This document shows positions 27,812 through 36,211 of a DNA stretch of 64,000 bases, piece after piece. The stretch covers positions 62,001 to 126,000 of the forward strand of contig CACBYG010000001.1 in assembly GCA_902543535.1 (NCBI GenBank), written 5' to 3'. Every line of letters begins with the position of its first letter. Position 1 is the stretch's first letter. Both the position numbers and the translations under genes were made by a program. This stretch comes from an uncultured Pelagibacteraceae bacterium. GTDB lineage: Bacteria; Pseudomonadota; Alphaproteobacteria; Pelagibacterales; Pelagibacteraceae. The notes beneath the pieces were generated by a model that did no database searches, was not told the DNA's origin, and saw only the letters and a program-made list of their open reading frames with translations.

Positions 27812-28315
27812 ATGCCAAAGACTACCAAAGCAAAGAAAAAAGTCACTAAAGCAAAAATTAAAATTGTAAGTAAAGCAAAGAAAGCTGCAATTAAAGCACC
27901 TATCAAAATTTCAAAAACATATATTCCAAAAGACACTGAAAAATATATGTGTGAAAAACATAAAGTTTTTTTCAGAATTAAACTTAATGAATGGAAAAAA
28001 GAATTGGTGAAGGCAAATAATGAAGCGCTTTACAATGGAAGCATGGATGATAATAGTATTTCAGCTGATATTGTTGACCAAGCAAGTTCCTATACTGATA
28101 AAAATGTAGAAATGAAAGCTATAAATAGACAGATAAAACTAATTTCTGAAATTGATAAAGCTTTAATGAGAATTAGAGATGATACTTATGGATATTGTTT
28201 AGATACAGCAGAGCCAATTGGATTAAAAAGATTAATGGCAAGACCTGTAGCTAAATATACTATTGCAGCTCAAGAGAAGCATGAAAAAGATGAGAAAGTT
28301 CACGCTGATGACTAG
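27812..28315 (+). CDS. dksA: DksA-family transcription factor with basic N-terminal tail
   Basis: A 167-residue DksA homologue that should bind the RNA polymerase secondary channel and act with ppGpp. The coiled-coil tip motif DxxDxA is present as Asp86, Asp89, Ala91. The zinc-finger region YGYCLDTAEPIGLKRLMARP keeps only Cys129; the other three expected cysteines are Thr132, Thr150 and Ala153. That loss is common in alphaproteobacterial DksA, so it is not evidence of decay. The first 40 residues are a Lys/Ala-rich tail resembling histone H1 tails, absent from E. coli DksA. Confidence 0.92.
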   Translation: MPKTTKAKKKVTKAKIKIVSKAKKAAIKAPIKISKTYIPKDTEKYMCEKHKVFFRIKLNEWKKELVKANNEALYNGSMDDNSISADIVDQASSYTDKNVEMKAINRQIKLISEIDKALMRIRDDTYGYCLDTAEPIGLKRLMARPVAKYTIAAQEKHEKDEKVHADD

Positions 28316-28436
28316 AAAAAATAAAAGAAAATCTGCATATCAAAATTCTATTTCTTTCTTGTTTGCAAAAAAATATATCTATTTTTATTATCCTTTTATT
28401 TGGGCGATTTTGATACTTTACTTATTTCTTAAATGA
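28308..28436 (+). CDS. Tiny basic single-pass membrane protein after dksA
   Basis: A 42-codon frame whose ATG overlaps the dksA end by eight bases. The first 12 residues are strongly basic (MTRKNKRKSAYQ), followed by a hydrophobic C-terminal segment YFYYPFIWAILILYLFL, so a single inner-membrane pass with a cytoplasmic N-terminus is expected. The overlap and the next ATGA junction suggest coupled translation. It is not a recognised family. Confidence 0.5.
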   Translation: MTRKNKRKSAYQNSISFLFAKKYIYFYYPFIWAILILYLFLK

Positions 28437-28528
28437 ACAAAAAAATAATTTTAATAATCATTATAGTTATAGCAATAGAATTGTCTGGAATGGGAATTTT
28501 TAGTTCTTTGTATAGATTGATGAGCTAA
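28433..28528 (+). CDS. Tiny hydrophobic peptide after dksA
   Basis: A 31-codon frame starting in an ATGA overlap with the preceding small gene. It has a short basic start (MNKK), then a membrane helix IILIIIIVIAIELSG, and ends two bases before the convergent GST stop. Size and placement fit a small membrane peptide. A chance frame in AT-rich DNA is the alternative. Confidence 0.4.
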   Translation: MNKKIILIIIIVIAIELSGMGIFSSLYRLMS

Positions 28529-28530
28529 AT

Positions 28531-29160
28531 TTAAGGCTTTGGTATAACTGCATCTTTATCCATAAAAGCATAACCTTTAATAACTGCATCACGATCTGCA
28601 ATTTCTAAATACCATCTTGATAAATTTTGATAATTTTTAAGACCAATGTCGTGCCACTCGTGTCTAGCTAACCAAGGCCAGGTGGCAATATCAGCAATTG
28701 AATAACTTTCACCAGCTAAATATTTATTTTTTGATAAGTGATCTTCTAAAACCCCATAAATACTTTTGGTCATTTCAAAATATCTTTTTTCACCAACTTC
28801 ACTTAAACCTTTATTAAATCTGTAAAAATAATGATATTGACCTATCATTGGTCCAATCAATCCCATTTGTGCCATTAGCCATTGATCAATATTTAATTTA
28901 TTCTCTTGGTCATAAAACTTGCCACTTCTTTCCGATAAATAGATTAAGATTGCACCAGACTCAAAAATGGCTTGGTTATTATTTGAATGATCAACAATTG
29001 TTGGTATTTTTGCAAAAGGGCTAATCTTCTTAAATTCAGGTTTAAATTGGTCACCCTTAGCTAAATCTAATTTAGTAACTTTGTAATCGAACCCTATTTC
29101 CTCTAACATAATACTTATTTTTTTTCCGTTAGGTGTATCCGATGAGAAAAGCTCAATCAT
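28531..29160 (-). CDS. Glutathione S-transferase (YfcG/Ure2p-like)
   Basis: A 209-residue cytosolic GST. The N-terminal thioredoxin-like half starts MIELFSSDTPNGKKISIMLEE and carries the cis-Pro and glutathione-contact loop SPFAKIPTIVDH followed by IFESGAILIYLSE. The C-terminal helical half contains YSIADIATWPW. The start resembles the Thr/Asn-type YfcG group, which acts as a disulfide-bond reductase with glutathione. It overlaps the FNR gene by four bases (ATGA), so it belongs to the redox run with FNR, ferredoxin and desaturase. Confidence 0.9.
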   Translation of the reverse strand: MIELFSSDTPNGKKISIMLEEIGFDYKVTKLDLAKGDQFKPEFKKISPFAKIPTIVDHSNNNQAIFESGAILIYLSERSGKFYDQENKLNIDQWLMAQMGLIGPMIGQYHYFYRFNKGLSEVGEKRYFEMTKSIYGVLEDHLSKNKYLAGESYSIADIATWPWLARHEWHDIGLKNYQNLSRWYLEIADRDAVIKGYAFMDKDAVIPKP

Positions 29161-30173
29161 TTTTTAATTCCAAGTCTTTCCTGTGCAGTTTTTGAGGTTG
29201 TTGTAAATTCAAATCTTAATTTTTCATCGGGCTTTGCGTACTTAAAACAACCTCTTGCAGCAAGTGCTCCTTCATGAAAACCAGAAAGAATTAATTTTAA
29301 TTTACCTGGATAAGAACAAATATCACCAATTGCAAATATACCATTTATATTGGTTTCAAAATTTTCTGTATTGACCTCAACTTTTTTTTTATCAATATTT
29401 AATCCCCAATCTAATATAGGACCAAGCTGCATAATCAAACCAAAAAAACCAAGTACATAATCAGATTTAATCTCTTTAATTTCACCCTCATCATGTTTTA
29501 TTTTAACTGTTTCAATATTATTTTCTCCTGAGACAGCTTCCATTTGATATTTGGTATATAAATTTATTTTACCTTGATCATTTAATTCTTTTACTTTTTG
29601 AACACTTGATTCTGCTCCACTAAATCCATCTCTTCTGTGAATTAAATTTACTTTAGACGTGTTAGAAAGTTCTATAGCCCAATCTAGTGCTGAGTCTCCT
29701 CCACCAAAAATTGAAATAGTTTTATCTTTAAAAATTGTTTTGTCTTTAACTGAATAAAATAATGAATTTCCCTCAAATTTTTCACATTCTTTTACTGGAA
29801 ATTTTCTTGGTTCAAAAGATCCTACTCCTCCTGCAATAACAATACTTGCAACATCAAATTCTTTATTTTCATTAGTTTTTATATGCCAACGATTTCCAAC
29901 TTTTTTAAGTTCTTCCACTCTTTGGTTTAAATGGAAATTTATATTAAATGGCTTTATTTGTTTTAAAAGATTATTGGTTAATTCTTCACCAGTACACTCT
30001 GGGATTGCTGGAATATCATAAATAGGTTTATCGGGATAAAGCTCAATACATTGTCCGCCAGCCTTATCCAAATTGTCAGCTATCTCGCAAGTTAGTCCTA
30101 TTATTCCAAGTTGGTGTGCACAAAATAAACCTGTTGGACCTGCTCCAATAATTAATACATCTGTTTTTATCAT
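29157..30173 (-). CDS. Ferredoxin-NADP reductase, thioredoxin-reductase-like (type 2)
   Basis: A 338-residue flavoprotein. The FAD fold opens LIIGAGPTGLFCAHQLG, the NADPH fold is SIFGGGDSALDWAIEL near residue 155, and GIFAIGDICSYPGK is the second FAD contact. It lacks the CxxC redox pair of thioredoxin reductase, and the C-terminal LKLILSGFHEGALAARG extension fits the YumC-type ferredoxin-NADP reductases. It should pass electrons between NADPH and the ferredoxin encoded immediately upstream, its start following that gene's stop without a gap. Confidence 0.88.
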   Translation of the reverse strand: MIKTDVLIIGAGPTGLFCAHQLGIIGLTCEIADNLDKAGGQCIELYPDKPIYDIPAIPECTGEELTNNLLKQIKPFNINFHLNQRVEELKKVGNRWHIKTNENKEFDVASIVIAGGVGSFEPRKFPVKECEKFEGNSLFYSVKDKTIFKDKTISIFGGGDSALDWAIELSNTSKVNLIHRRDGFSGAESSVQKVKELNDQGKINLYTKYQMEAVSGENNIETVKIKHDEGEIKEIKSDYVLGFFGLIMQLGPILDWGLNIDKKKVEVNTENFETNINGIFAIGDICSYPGKLKLILSGFHEGALAARGCFKYAKPDEKLRFEFTTTSKTAQERLGIKK

Positions 30174-30494
30174 TTATCCTTGCTTTGATGGAATGTTTAC
30201 GACCAATCCGTCAAGTATGTCTGAAACAATAAGTTGACAACTTAATCGGCTATTTTTTTTTGGTTCAAATGCCATATCTAACATATCTTCCTCACCATCT
30301 TCTTTTTCAGGAAGCTTGTCTAACCACTCGTCATTAACATATACATGGCAAGTAGCACATGACATTCCTCCACCACAATCTGCATCAATACCTGGAATAT
30401 CATTTTGGATTGCGCCTTCCATTACTGTCAATCCATTTTGAACATCAATAGTGTGGGTGTTATTATCGTGCGTATTGTATGTAATTTTTGGCAT
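30174..30494 (-). CDS. Adrenodoxin-like [2Fe-2S] ferredoxin
   Basis: A 106-residue ferredoxin with the four cluster ligands Cys40, Cys46, Cys49 and Cys86 in the spacing C-x5-C-x2-C-x36-C typical of oxygenase- and P450-linked ferredoxins. [17 protein letters not shown] is the cluster loop and [18 protein letters not shown] the second region. It is encoded between a membrane desaturase and an FNR, so electron delivery to the desaturase is the simplest role. Iron-sulfur assembly ferredoxin is an alternative. Confidence 0.92.
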   Translation of the reverse strand: MPKITYNTHDNNTHTIDVQNGLTVMEGAIQNDIPGIDADCGGGMSCATCHVYVNDEWLDKLPEKEDGEEDMLDMAFEPKKNSRLSCQLIVSDILDGLVVNIPSKQG

Positions 30495-30555
30495 GTTTTA
30501 TATATAGGCTCTTCTTTAGATAGAGCAAGTGAGTAAAGTTAGACTACGACTTTTT

Positions 30556-31557
30556 TTAGACATTTTGTAACTGTGGTAAGTCTTTTTTCAGAAAATAATC
30601 TTCCTCTTTTGATTGTTTCATTATTGCTGGAATGATTTCTTTATATGCATCAATCAGTCCCTCATTTGTTCTTGGAAGTTGATCTTTAATGTGATCGTGT
30701 AGTTTATCTAGATTATAAGAGGGTACTGTAGGAAACATGTGGTGTGTCAAATGATATTCCATCTTCCAATACAAAAAACTTAAAATAGGATTTAGGTACA
30801 TTTCTCTTGAAGTAAGACGATGATCCTTAACATTCCTTGCAAGACCAGCATGTTGAGTAAAAGCAACAAGTTTATGTAATGTTTTTCCGTAAAATTGTGG
30901 TAATAAAAAATAAAGAATAGGTAACCAACTTGTAGCTAATATTGCCCACAAAATAATTGTTAACCAAATAACTAAATAAATTCTTGAATTAAATATCGCT
31001 TTTGACTGTACACTTTCGGGAATACTATCTTGCATTACCTTTGTTTTAATACCAAGGGCGTGTTGAATAATTTCAAATGCAATATGTTTTTTAAAAAAAA
31101 ATAAACCTAAAAAGGGAGTAATATTGATTAATAATCTTTTAGGAGTTTCTTTTAAGTTATTATCATATTCAATTTCATGATCAAAAGGATTTTCTGTAGA
31201 GTAAGTATTTCCATGATGAACAAAGTGGGTGTATCTCCATCTTATGGGTTCGAAGTTAGACATAAAAGATGAAACATAATAAAAAATTTCATTTAAAAAT
31301 TTTGATTTAAAAGCAGTCTTGTGACCTGTTTCATGCCATAATGGATTTGAGAAAGAATAAATATTACCATAAACTAAAAACCAAAATACAGACCACCAAG
31401 ATCCCCATGTGATAAATGCTAAAGTTCCCGTTAAAATTAATAATCCAAAAAAAACTGAAATATGCTGAAGACCTTTTAAGTCAGATTTTTTTGATAGCTC
31501 TTTAAGGATTTCTTTATCGACATAACATTTGTGCCACTTATCTAATTTAACATGCAT
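30556..31557 (-). CDS. Membrane di-iron fatty acid desaturase/hydroxylase family protein
   Basis: A 333-residue membrane protein with four or more hydrophobic helices and the three histidine boxes: HETGHK near residue 78, HFVHHGNT near residue 111 and HLTHHMFP near residue 272, plus an extra QHAGLARNVKDHR. These bind a di-iron centre that activates oxygen. The substrate could be a membrane acyl chain or another lipid. A ferredoxin and an FNR follow on the same strand and can supply electrons. It lies downstream of proteorhodopsin but behind a terminator. Confidence 0.87.
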   Translation of the reverse strand: MHVKLDKWHKCYVDKEILKELSKKSDLKGLQHISVFFGLLILTGTLAFITWGSWWSVFWFLVYGNIYSFSNPLWHETGHKTAFKSKFLNEIFYYVSSFMSNFEPIRWRYTHFVHHGNTYSTENPFDHEIEYDNNLKETPKRLLINITPFLGLFFFKKHIAFEIIQHALGIKTKVMQDSIPESVQSKAIFNSRIYLVIWLTIILWAILATSWLPILYFLLPQFYGKTLHKLVAFTQHAGLARNVKDHRLTSREMYLNPILSFLYWKMEYHLTHHMFPTVPSYNLDKLHDHIKDQLPRTNEGLIDAYKEIIPAIMKQSKEEDYFLKKDLPQLQNV

Positions 31558-31601
31558 TTTAAAATTTATGTATAGTTATTATACTTAATTTTATTACAGG
31601 T

Positions 31602-31637
31602 AAAAAAAAGGGCAAGTATAAAATTATACCTGCCCTT
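31602..31637 (-). terminator. Terminator after proteorhodopsin
   Basis: An imperfect inverted repeat (AAGGGCAxGTATAA against TTATACxTGCCCTT, 31609-31637) gives a long stem with one mismatch. On the minus strand it is followed by eight T residues at 31609-31602. It separates proteorhodopsin from the desaturase gene and would limit read-through. Confidence 0.85.
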
Positions 31638-31658
31638 AATTTAAATTATTAAGTAAAA

Positions 31659-32432
31659 CTACTTAGCTCTTTTACCAGCAACACTAGTTGCAGCAGCCCA
31701 GATTACTAGACCAAATGCAATTTTGTTAATAAAGTCTGCTAAGTTGTAAACAACGTTAAGTGAGTCAGCATCTACTCCACCTGTTAGGTAACCAAATATG
31801 TAACCTAATGGGTAAATAGCCCAACCTACTGTAACAATCATTCTCATTGCACCAAAAGCAGTTACAAGAGCCTTGCTTCCACTTTTTGCTGCAGCTTTTC
31901 CAGCTTCACCTGAGAATACTTCATAAAGAATGTATACCCAACCTGCCATTCCGATTATAAATCCAAGAGTAGCGTTGATGTATCCAGCTTCACCTAAGTA
32001 TCCACCGATTAACATTACTAATGAACCAAGTAGCAATCTCCAGAACATTCCAGAATTTGCCTTACCGATAGCTGCTAGAATTAAATAAAATTCTACCATC
32101 TGTAATGGCACAGTGATTAACCAGTCAATATATCTGTAAACTGTTGGTGAGTCCCCAGTAGCAACCCATACTTCTCTCATGTACATGTAGTGTATGAATG
32201 CAATACCAGTTACTAGCCCAGCAACAATAACTGATGTTCTCCAGCCTGCTGCTACGTTACCAACTTCCATGAAAAAGAAAGCAGTTGCTGCTAACATTCC
32301 CATAGAGATGATCCAAAATGAAATACCTACGAAATCATCCTGATTCAACATGGTTGCGTCTGCTGCAATAGCTATACCTGAAAATCCAATCAGTGCCATA
32401 GCTGCCAAAGCAAACAATTTTAGTTTATTCAT
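31659..32432 (-). CDS. Proteorhodopsin, blue-absorbing type
   Basis: A 257-residue seven-helix retinal protein with a signal-like N-terminus. Key residues are the proton acceptor Asp103 in RYIDWLITVPLQ, its His partner His81, the proton donor Glu114 in QMVEFYLIL, and the Schiff-base Lys237 in ADFINKIAFG. These equal D97, H75, E108 and K231 of the reference green proteorhodopsin, so a light-driven proton pump is expected. Gln111 equals position 105, whose Gln form absorbs blue light. A strong AGAGGGAG ribosome site precedes the ATG and a terminator follows, fitting a highly expressed single-gene unit. No retinal-synthesis genes are in the window. Confidence 0.97.
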   Translation of the reverse strand: MNKLKLFALAAMALIGFSGIAIAADATMLNQDDFVGISFWIISMGMLAATAFFFMEVGNVAAGWRTSVIVAGLVTGIAFIHYMYMREVWVATGDSPTVYRYIDWLITVPLQMVEFYLILAAIGKANSGMFWRLLLGSLVMLIGGYLGEAGYINATLGFIIGMAGWVYILYEVFSGEAGKAAAKSGSKALVTAFGAMRMIVTVGWAIYPLGYIFGYLTGGVDADSLNVVYNLADFINKIAFGLVIWAAATSVAGKRAK

Positions 32433-32464
32433 AAAAAACTCCCTCTCTAGTTAGTTTTTATTTT

Positions 32465-32480
32465 TAGTTTATATAAACTA
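32465..32480. promoter_or_regulatory. 16-base palindrome in the proteorhodopsin leader
   Basis: TAGTTTATATAAACTA is a perfect inverted repeat about 33 bases before the proteorhodopsin ATG. On the minus strand TTGACT lies at 32503-32498 upstream, and the palindrome includes a TATA-like -10, but the spacing (19 or more bases) is not ideal. It could be an operator, or only part of a -10 region. Confidence 0.35.
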
Positions 32481-32644
32481 GACTTAGGTTTCCCCAAGTC
32501 AAAGTTCACGTTAAATAGCAAATAAAAATGGATTTATGAAGAGCAAATTGTCACTAATTAACATTGATTTTACTTAATTTTTAAAATTAAATACAATTTA
32601 TAAGTTAAAAACCAATTAAATTACTTAAATCGAATCAAATAAAT

Positions 32645-34543
32645 ATGTCAGATAAATTCAATAAAATTTACAATCATTCAATAAATAATCCTGAAAAATT
32701 TTGGCAAGACGCTGCTGATGACATCTTTTGGTTCAAAAAACCTACAAAAATTTTAAATAAATCTAATCCTCCATTCTATAAATGGTATGAAGATGGAGTA
32801 ACTAACACTTGTTACAATGCTTTAGACATTCATATTGATCAAGGCAGAGGGGAGAATACTGCTCTTATCTATGATAGCCCAATCACAGGTAACAAAAGAA
32901 AATTTACCTATGAGGAACTTAGATCTAAAGTCGCAAAATTTGCTGGAGCATTAAAAGCTCAAGGGGTTAGCAAGGGTGATCGAGTAATTATTTATATGCC
33001 AATGATTCCTGAAGCTGTAATTGCAATGCTTGGGTGCGCAAGAATTGGTGCAATACACTCTGTAGTCTTTGGTGGATTTGCATCTACTGAACTTGCAAGT
33101 AGAATTGATGATAGTAAAGCGAAATTATTAGTTACCGCCTCTTGTGGTTTTGAACCTGGAAGAACAGTTGAGTATAAACCTTTAGTTGATGAAGCGATCA
33201 AAATTGCAAATCATAAAATAGAGAAGATGATTTTATTTCAAAGACCAGGTCACGAGGTAAAATTAAATGTTCCTATTGAAATTAACTGGGATGAAGTTGT
33301 ATCTAAAGCAGAACCAGCTGATTGTGTTGAGATGAACTCCAATGAGTTTGCATATATTTTATATACCTCAGGCACAACTGGAACTCCAAAAGGAATAGTA
33401 AGAGATGTTGGTGGTCACATTGTTGCTTTGAAGTGGACCATGAAAAATATTTATAATATTGATACCAATGATATCTGGTGGTCAGCAAGTGATATTGGAT
33501 GGATTGTTGGACACTCTTATATTGTTTACGCACCTTTGTTTAAAGGATGTACAACAGTTTTATTTGAGGGTAAACCTGTTGGAACTCCAGATGCTGGAGC
33601 ATTTTGGAAAATTATTTCAGACTATAAAGTAAAATCTTTGTTTACTGCACCAACTGCATTTAGAGCAATAAAGAAAGAAGACCCTGATGGTAAGTTTTTT
33701 TCAAAGTATGATCTTAGTAGTTTTGAAAGTTTGTTTCTTGCTGGAGAAAGAGCAGATCCAGATACTATCAAATGGGCTGAAAATTTACTTAAAGTTCCAG
33801 TGATTGATCATTGGTGGCAAACTGAAACAAGTTGGGCAATTAGTTCAAATTGTACAGGAATAGAAATGATGGAGACTAAGTATGGCTCAGCTTGCAAGGC
33901 AGTGCCTGGTTATGACGTTAAAATTATCAAACCAGATCAATCTTTAGCAAAACCAAATGAAATGGGAGACATTGTAGTTAAATTGCCATTGCCACCCGGA
34001 ACATTCCCTACACTGTGGAATGCTGACAAAAGATATAAAGAAAATTACATGTCAAATTATGATGGCTACTATCAAACCTATGATGCAGGACATATTGATG
34101 AAGATGGTTACATTTGGATTATGTCTAGAACAGATGACATTATTAACGTTGCTGGTCACAGATTATCTACTGGAGCAATAGAAGAAGTTTTATCTGAACA
34201 TCAATCAGTTGCTGAATGTGCGGTGTTGGGGATTGCAGATAAACTAAAAGGTCAATTACCAATTGGTTTGGTTGTTTTAAAATCTGGAGTAGATAAAGAT
34301 AATGAAACCATATCTAAAGAATGTATTCAAATGGTTAGAGAAAAAATTGGTCCTGTAGCTGCGTTTAAAGTAGCGATTGTTATAAAGAGACTTCCTAAAA
34401 CAAGATCAGGAAAAATTCTAAGAGGGACTATCAGAAAAATTGCGGATAGTGTTGAATATAAAATTCCACCCACTATCGATGATCCAGCAATATTAAGTGA
34501 AATAAAAGAAGACTTAATCAAACATAAAATTCTTAATGGTTAA
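32645..34543 (+). CDS. prpE: Acyl-CoA synthetase, propionyl/acetyl-CoA synthetase type
   Basis: A 632-residue member of the ACS branch of adenylate-forming enzymes. The N-terminal cap is followed by the AMP/phosphate loop YTSGTTGTPKG at residues 240-250, DHWWQTETSW (A5), YQTYDAGHIDEDGYIWIMSR (A7/A8) and the catalytic lysine in KTRSGKILRG near the end. The start region and CYNALDIHI resemble PrpE/ACSS3-type propionyl-CoA synthetases more than Acs, but the acid used cannot be settled by eye. It overlaps the SMR gene by eight bases. Confidence 0.83.
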   Translation: MSDKFNKIYNHSINNPEKFWQDAADDIFWFKKPTKILNKSNPPFYKWYEDGVTNTCYNALDIHIDQGRGENTALIYDSPITGNKRKFTYEELRSKVAKFAGALKAQGVSKGDRVIIYMPMIPEAVIAMLGCARIGAIHSVVFGGFASTELASRIDDSKAKLLVTASCGFEPGRTVEYKPLVDEAIKIANHKIEKMILFQRPGHEVKLNVPIEINWDEVVSKAEPADCVEMNSNEFAYILYTSGTTGTPKGIVRDVGGHIVALKWTMKNIYNIDTNDIWWSASDIGWIVGHSYIVYAPLFKGCTTVLFEGKPVGTPDAGAFWKIISDYKVKSLFTAPTAFRAIKKEDPDGKFFSKYDLSSFESLFLAGERADPDTIKWAENLLKVPVIDHWWQTETSWAISSNCTGIEMMETKYGSACKAVPGYDVKIIKPDQSLAKPNEMGDIVVKLPLPPGTFPTLWNADKRYKENYMSNYDGYYQTYDAGHIDEDGYIWIMSRTDDIINVAGHRLSTGAIEEVLSEHQSVAECAVLGIADKLKGQLPIGLVVLKSGVDKDNETISKECIQMVREKIGPVAAFKVAIVIKRLPKTRSGKILRGTIRKIADSVEYKIPPTIDDPAILSEIKEDLIKHKILNG

Positions 34544-34868
34544 AACTTATATTTTTTTAGTTGGCGCAATATTTTGTGAGGTTGCTGGAACTATGCTGCT
34601 CCCTGTCTCACAAAACTTTACAAAATTAATACCAACTGTTGCACTTTCAATATTTTATCTTTGTGCATTTTATCTCTTAACTTTTGTAGTAAATAAACTT
34701 CCAATTGCAATTGTTTACGCTACTTGGAGTGGACTTGGAATTTTCACAATTGCGATATTAGGCTACATATTTTTTAAACAAACTTTAGCTTGGCAAGCAA
34801 TAGTAGGATTATTTTTAATTGTAATTGGTGTAATTCTTGTAAATAGTTTTACAGTAAAACTTAGCTAA
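34536..34868 (+). CDS. Small multidrug resistance (SMR) family transporter
   Basis: A 110-residue four-helix protein. The membrane-embedded glutamate essential to EmrE-type exchangers is present as Glu15 in GAIFCEVAGT, and the second family signature YATWSGLGIF lies near residue 61. It functions as a dual-topology dimer that exports cations or guanidinium-like compounds in exchange for protons. It is probably co-transcribed with the acyl-CoA synthetase gene and overlaps the convergent pyrC stop by eight bases. Confidence 0.88.
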   Translation: MVKTYIFLVGAIFCEVAGTMLLPVSQNFTKLIPTVALSIFYLCAFYLLTFVVNKLPIAIVYATWSGLGIFTIAILGYIFFKQTLAWQAIVGLFLIVIGVILVNSFTVKLS

Positions 34869-36168
34869 ATTTTAAAGGTGTCCCGTCAGGATCTCCTAAT
34901 ATCTTACCTTGCTGCATTTTAATTTTGCCAGCAATAATTGTATGGGTAGGTGTTCCTTTAAATTTATATCCATTAAATGGAGACCATGCACATTTGCTCT
35001 CAATATTTTCATTTTTAATTTCAACAATTTTGTTCATGTCAACTATTGTAAAATCAGCATCATATCCTTCTTTAATAAATCCTTTGCTTTGAATACCAAA
35101 AATTTTAACAGGGTTTTCACAAACAAGATTTATTAATTGTTTTAAAGTTAATTTCCCTTCATTCACATGGTTTAACATCACTGGCATTAAAGTTTGAACA
35201 CCTGGCATACCTGATGGAGTTTTCGGATATTCTTTGTCTTTATTTATTTTTAAATGAGGAGCATGATCTGAACCAATTGTGTCATTAAAATTATTTCTTA
35301 CCGCATACCATAATCTATCGTAATGAGATTTATCTCTTAAAGGAGGGTTCATTTGAGCATAAGTTCCGAGTTTGTCATAACAATCAGGTGCGTATAAAGT
35401 TAAATGCTGAGGGGTAATCTCAAATGTAATATTTCCCTTATGTTGTGATAAGAAGTCAATCTCTTCTTTGGTTGTTATATGAAGAACATGTGCTTTTTTA
35501 TTATATTTTTCAGCAATCCTAACAATTCTCCTCGTAGATGAAATTGCGCACTCTGCACTTCTCCATACTGGGTGAGTATGAACGTCTCCTTGCTTAATAA
35601 GTTTTTTATTAACTTTTAATATTGCCTCATCCTCAGAATGAACTGCAACAACTTTTGAACTATTTTGAAAAACTTTATCAATATCATCCTCTTCAGCCAC
35701 TAATAAATTTCCGGTTGAAGATCCTGCAAAAAGTTTAATTCCACAACAACCCTCTAAGTCTTTTAAACTTGCTAAATCATTTGCATTGTCAGCTGTTGCT
35801 CCAAAATAAAATGCATAGTTACAATACATTCTATTCTTAGCAAGATCTAACTTTCTTTGAAACTCTCTCTTATTAGAAGTTGGTGGGTTGGTGTTAGGCA
35901 TTTCAAAAACACTGGTGATACCGCCTGCAATAGCTGCTCTACTTCCTGAATGAAGATCTTCTGTATCTGTTGATCCAGGCTCCCTAAAATGAGTTTGAGT
36001 ATCTATACATCCCGGTAAAACTGTATGAGCATTTGCATCAATTACTTCTTTAGCTTTTTCTGAAATTTGACCGATCTTATGAATTTTTTTGTTTTTTATA
36101 GCAACATCTACATCCTTTAACTCTCCGTCAATATAACATTTGCCGTTTTTAATTATAAGATCTAACAT
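34861..36168 (-). CDS. pyrC: Dihydroorotase
   Basis: A 435-residue cyclic amidohydrolase of the class I dihydroorotase group; it closes carbamoyl-aspartate to dihydroorotate in pyrimidine synthesis. Metal ligands are visible: His pair in DTQTHFREPG, the lysine in CGIKLFAGSS, His in AVHSED and HVLHITT, and the catalytic Asp in TIGSDHAPH. A C-terminal beta domain (TPTHTIIAGKIKMQQGK) is normal for the family. Allantoinase or dihydropyrimidinase are related alternatives, but the FREPG motif favours dihydroorotase. Confidence 0.85.
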   Translation of the reverse strand: MLDLIIKNGKCYIDGELKDVDVAIKNKKIHKIGQISEKAKEVIDANAHTVLPGCIDTQTHFREPGSTDTEDLHSGSRAAIAGGITSVFEMPNTNPPTSNKREFQRKLDLAKNRMYCNYAFYFGATADNANDLASLKDLEGCCGIKLFAGSSTGNLLVAEEDDIDKVFQNSSKVVAVHSEDEAILKVNKKLIKQGDVHTHPVWRSAECAISSTRRIVRIAEKYNKKAHVLHITTKEEIDFLSQHKGNITFEITPQHLTLYAPDCYDKLGTYAQMNPPLRDKSHYDRLWYAVRNNFNDTIGSDHAPHLKINKDKEYPKTPSGMPGVQTLMPVMLNHVNEGKLTLKQLINLVCENPVKIFGIQSKGFIKEGYDADFTIVDMNKIVEIKNENIESKCAWSPFNGYKFKGTPTHTIIAGKIKMQQGKILGDPDGTPLKFS

Positions 36169-36211
36169 TTTAAGAAAATGTTATTATATTACATCTTATA
36201 ATTAATCAAAT

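Noticed and set aside
27812-28315. Missing zinc cysteines in DksA as a sign of pseudogenisation
   Set aside because: The frame is intact with a strong promoter, and other alphaproteobacterial DksA proteins have lost the same cysteines.
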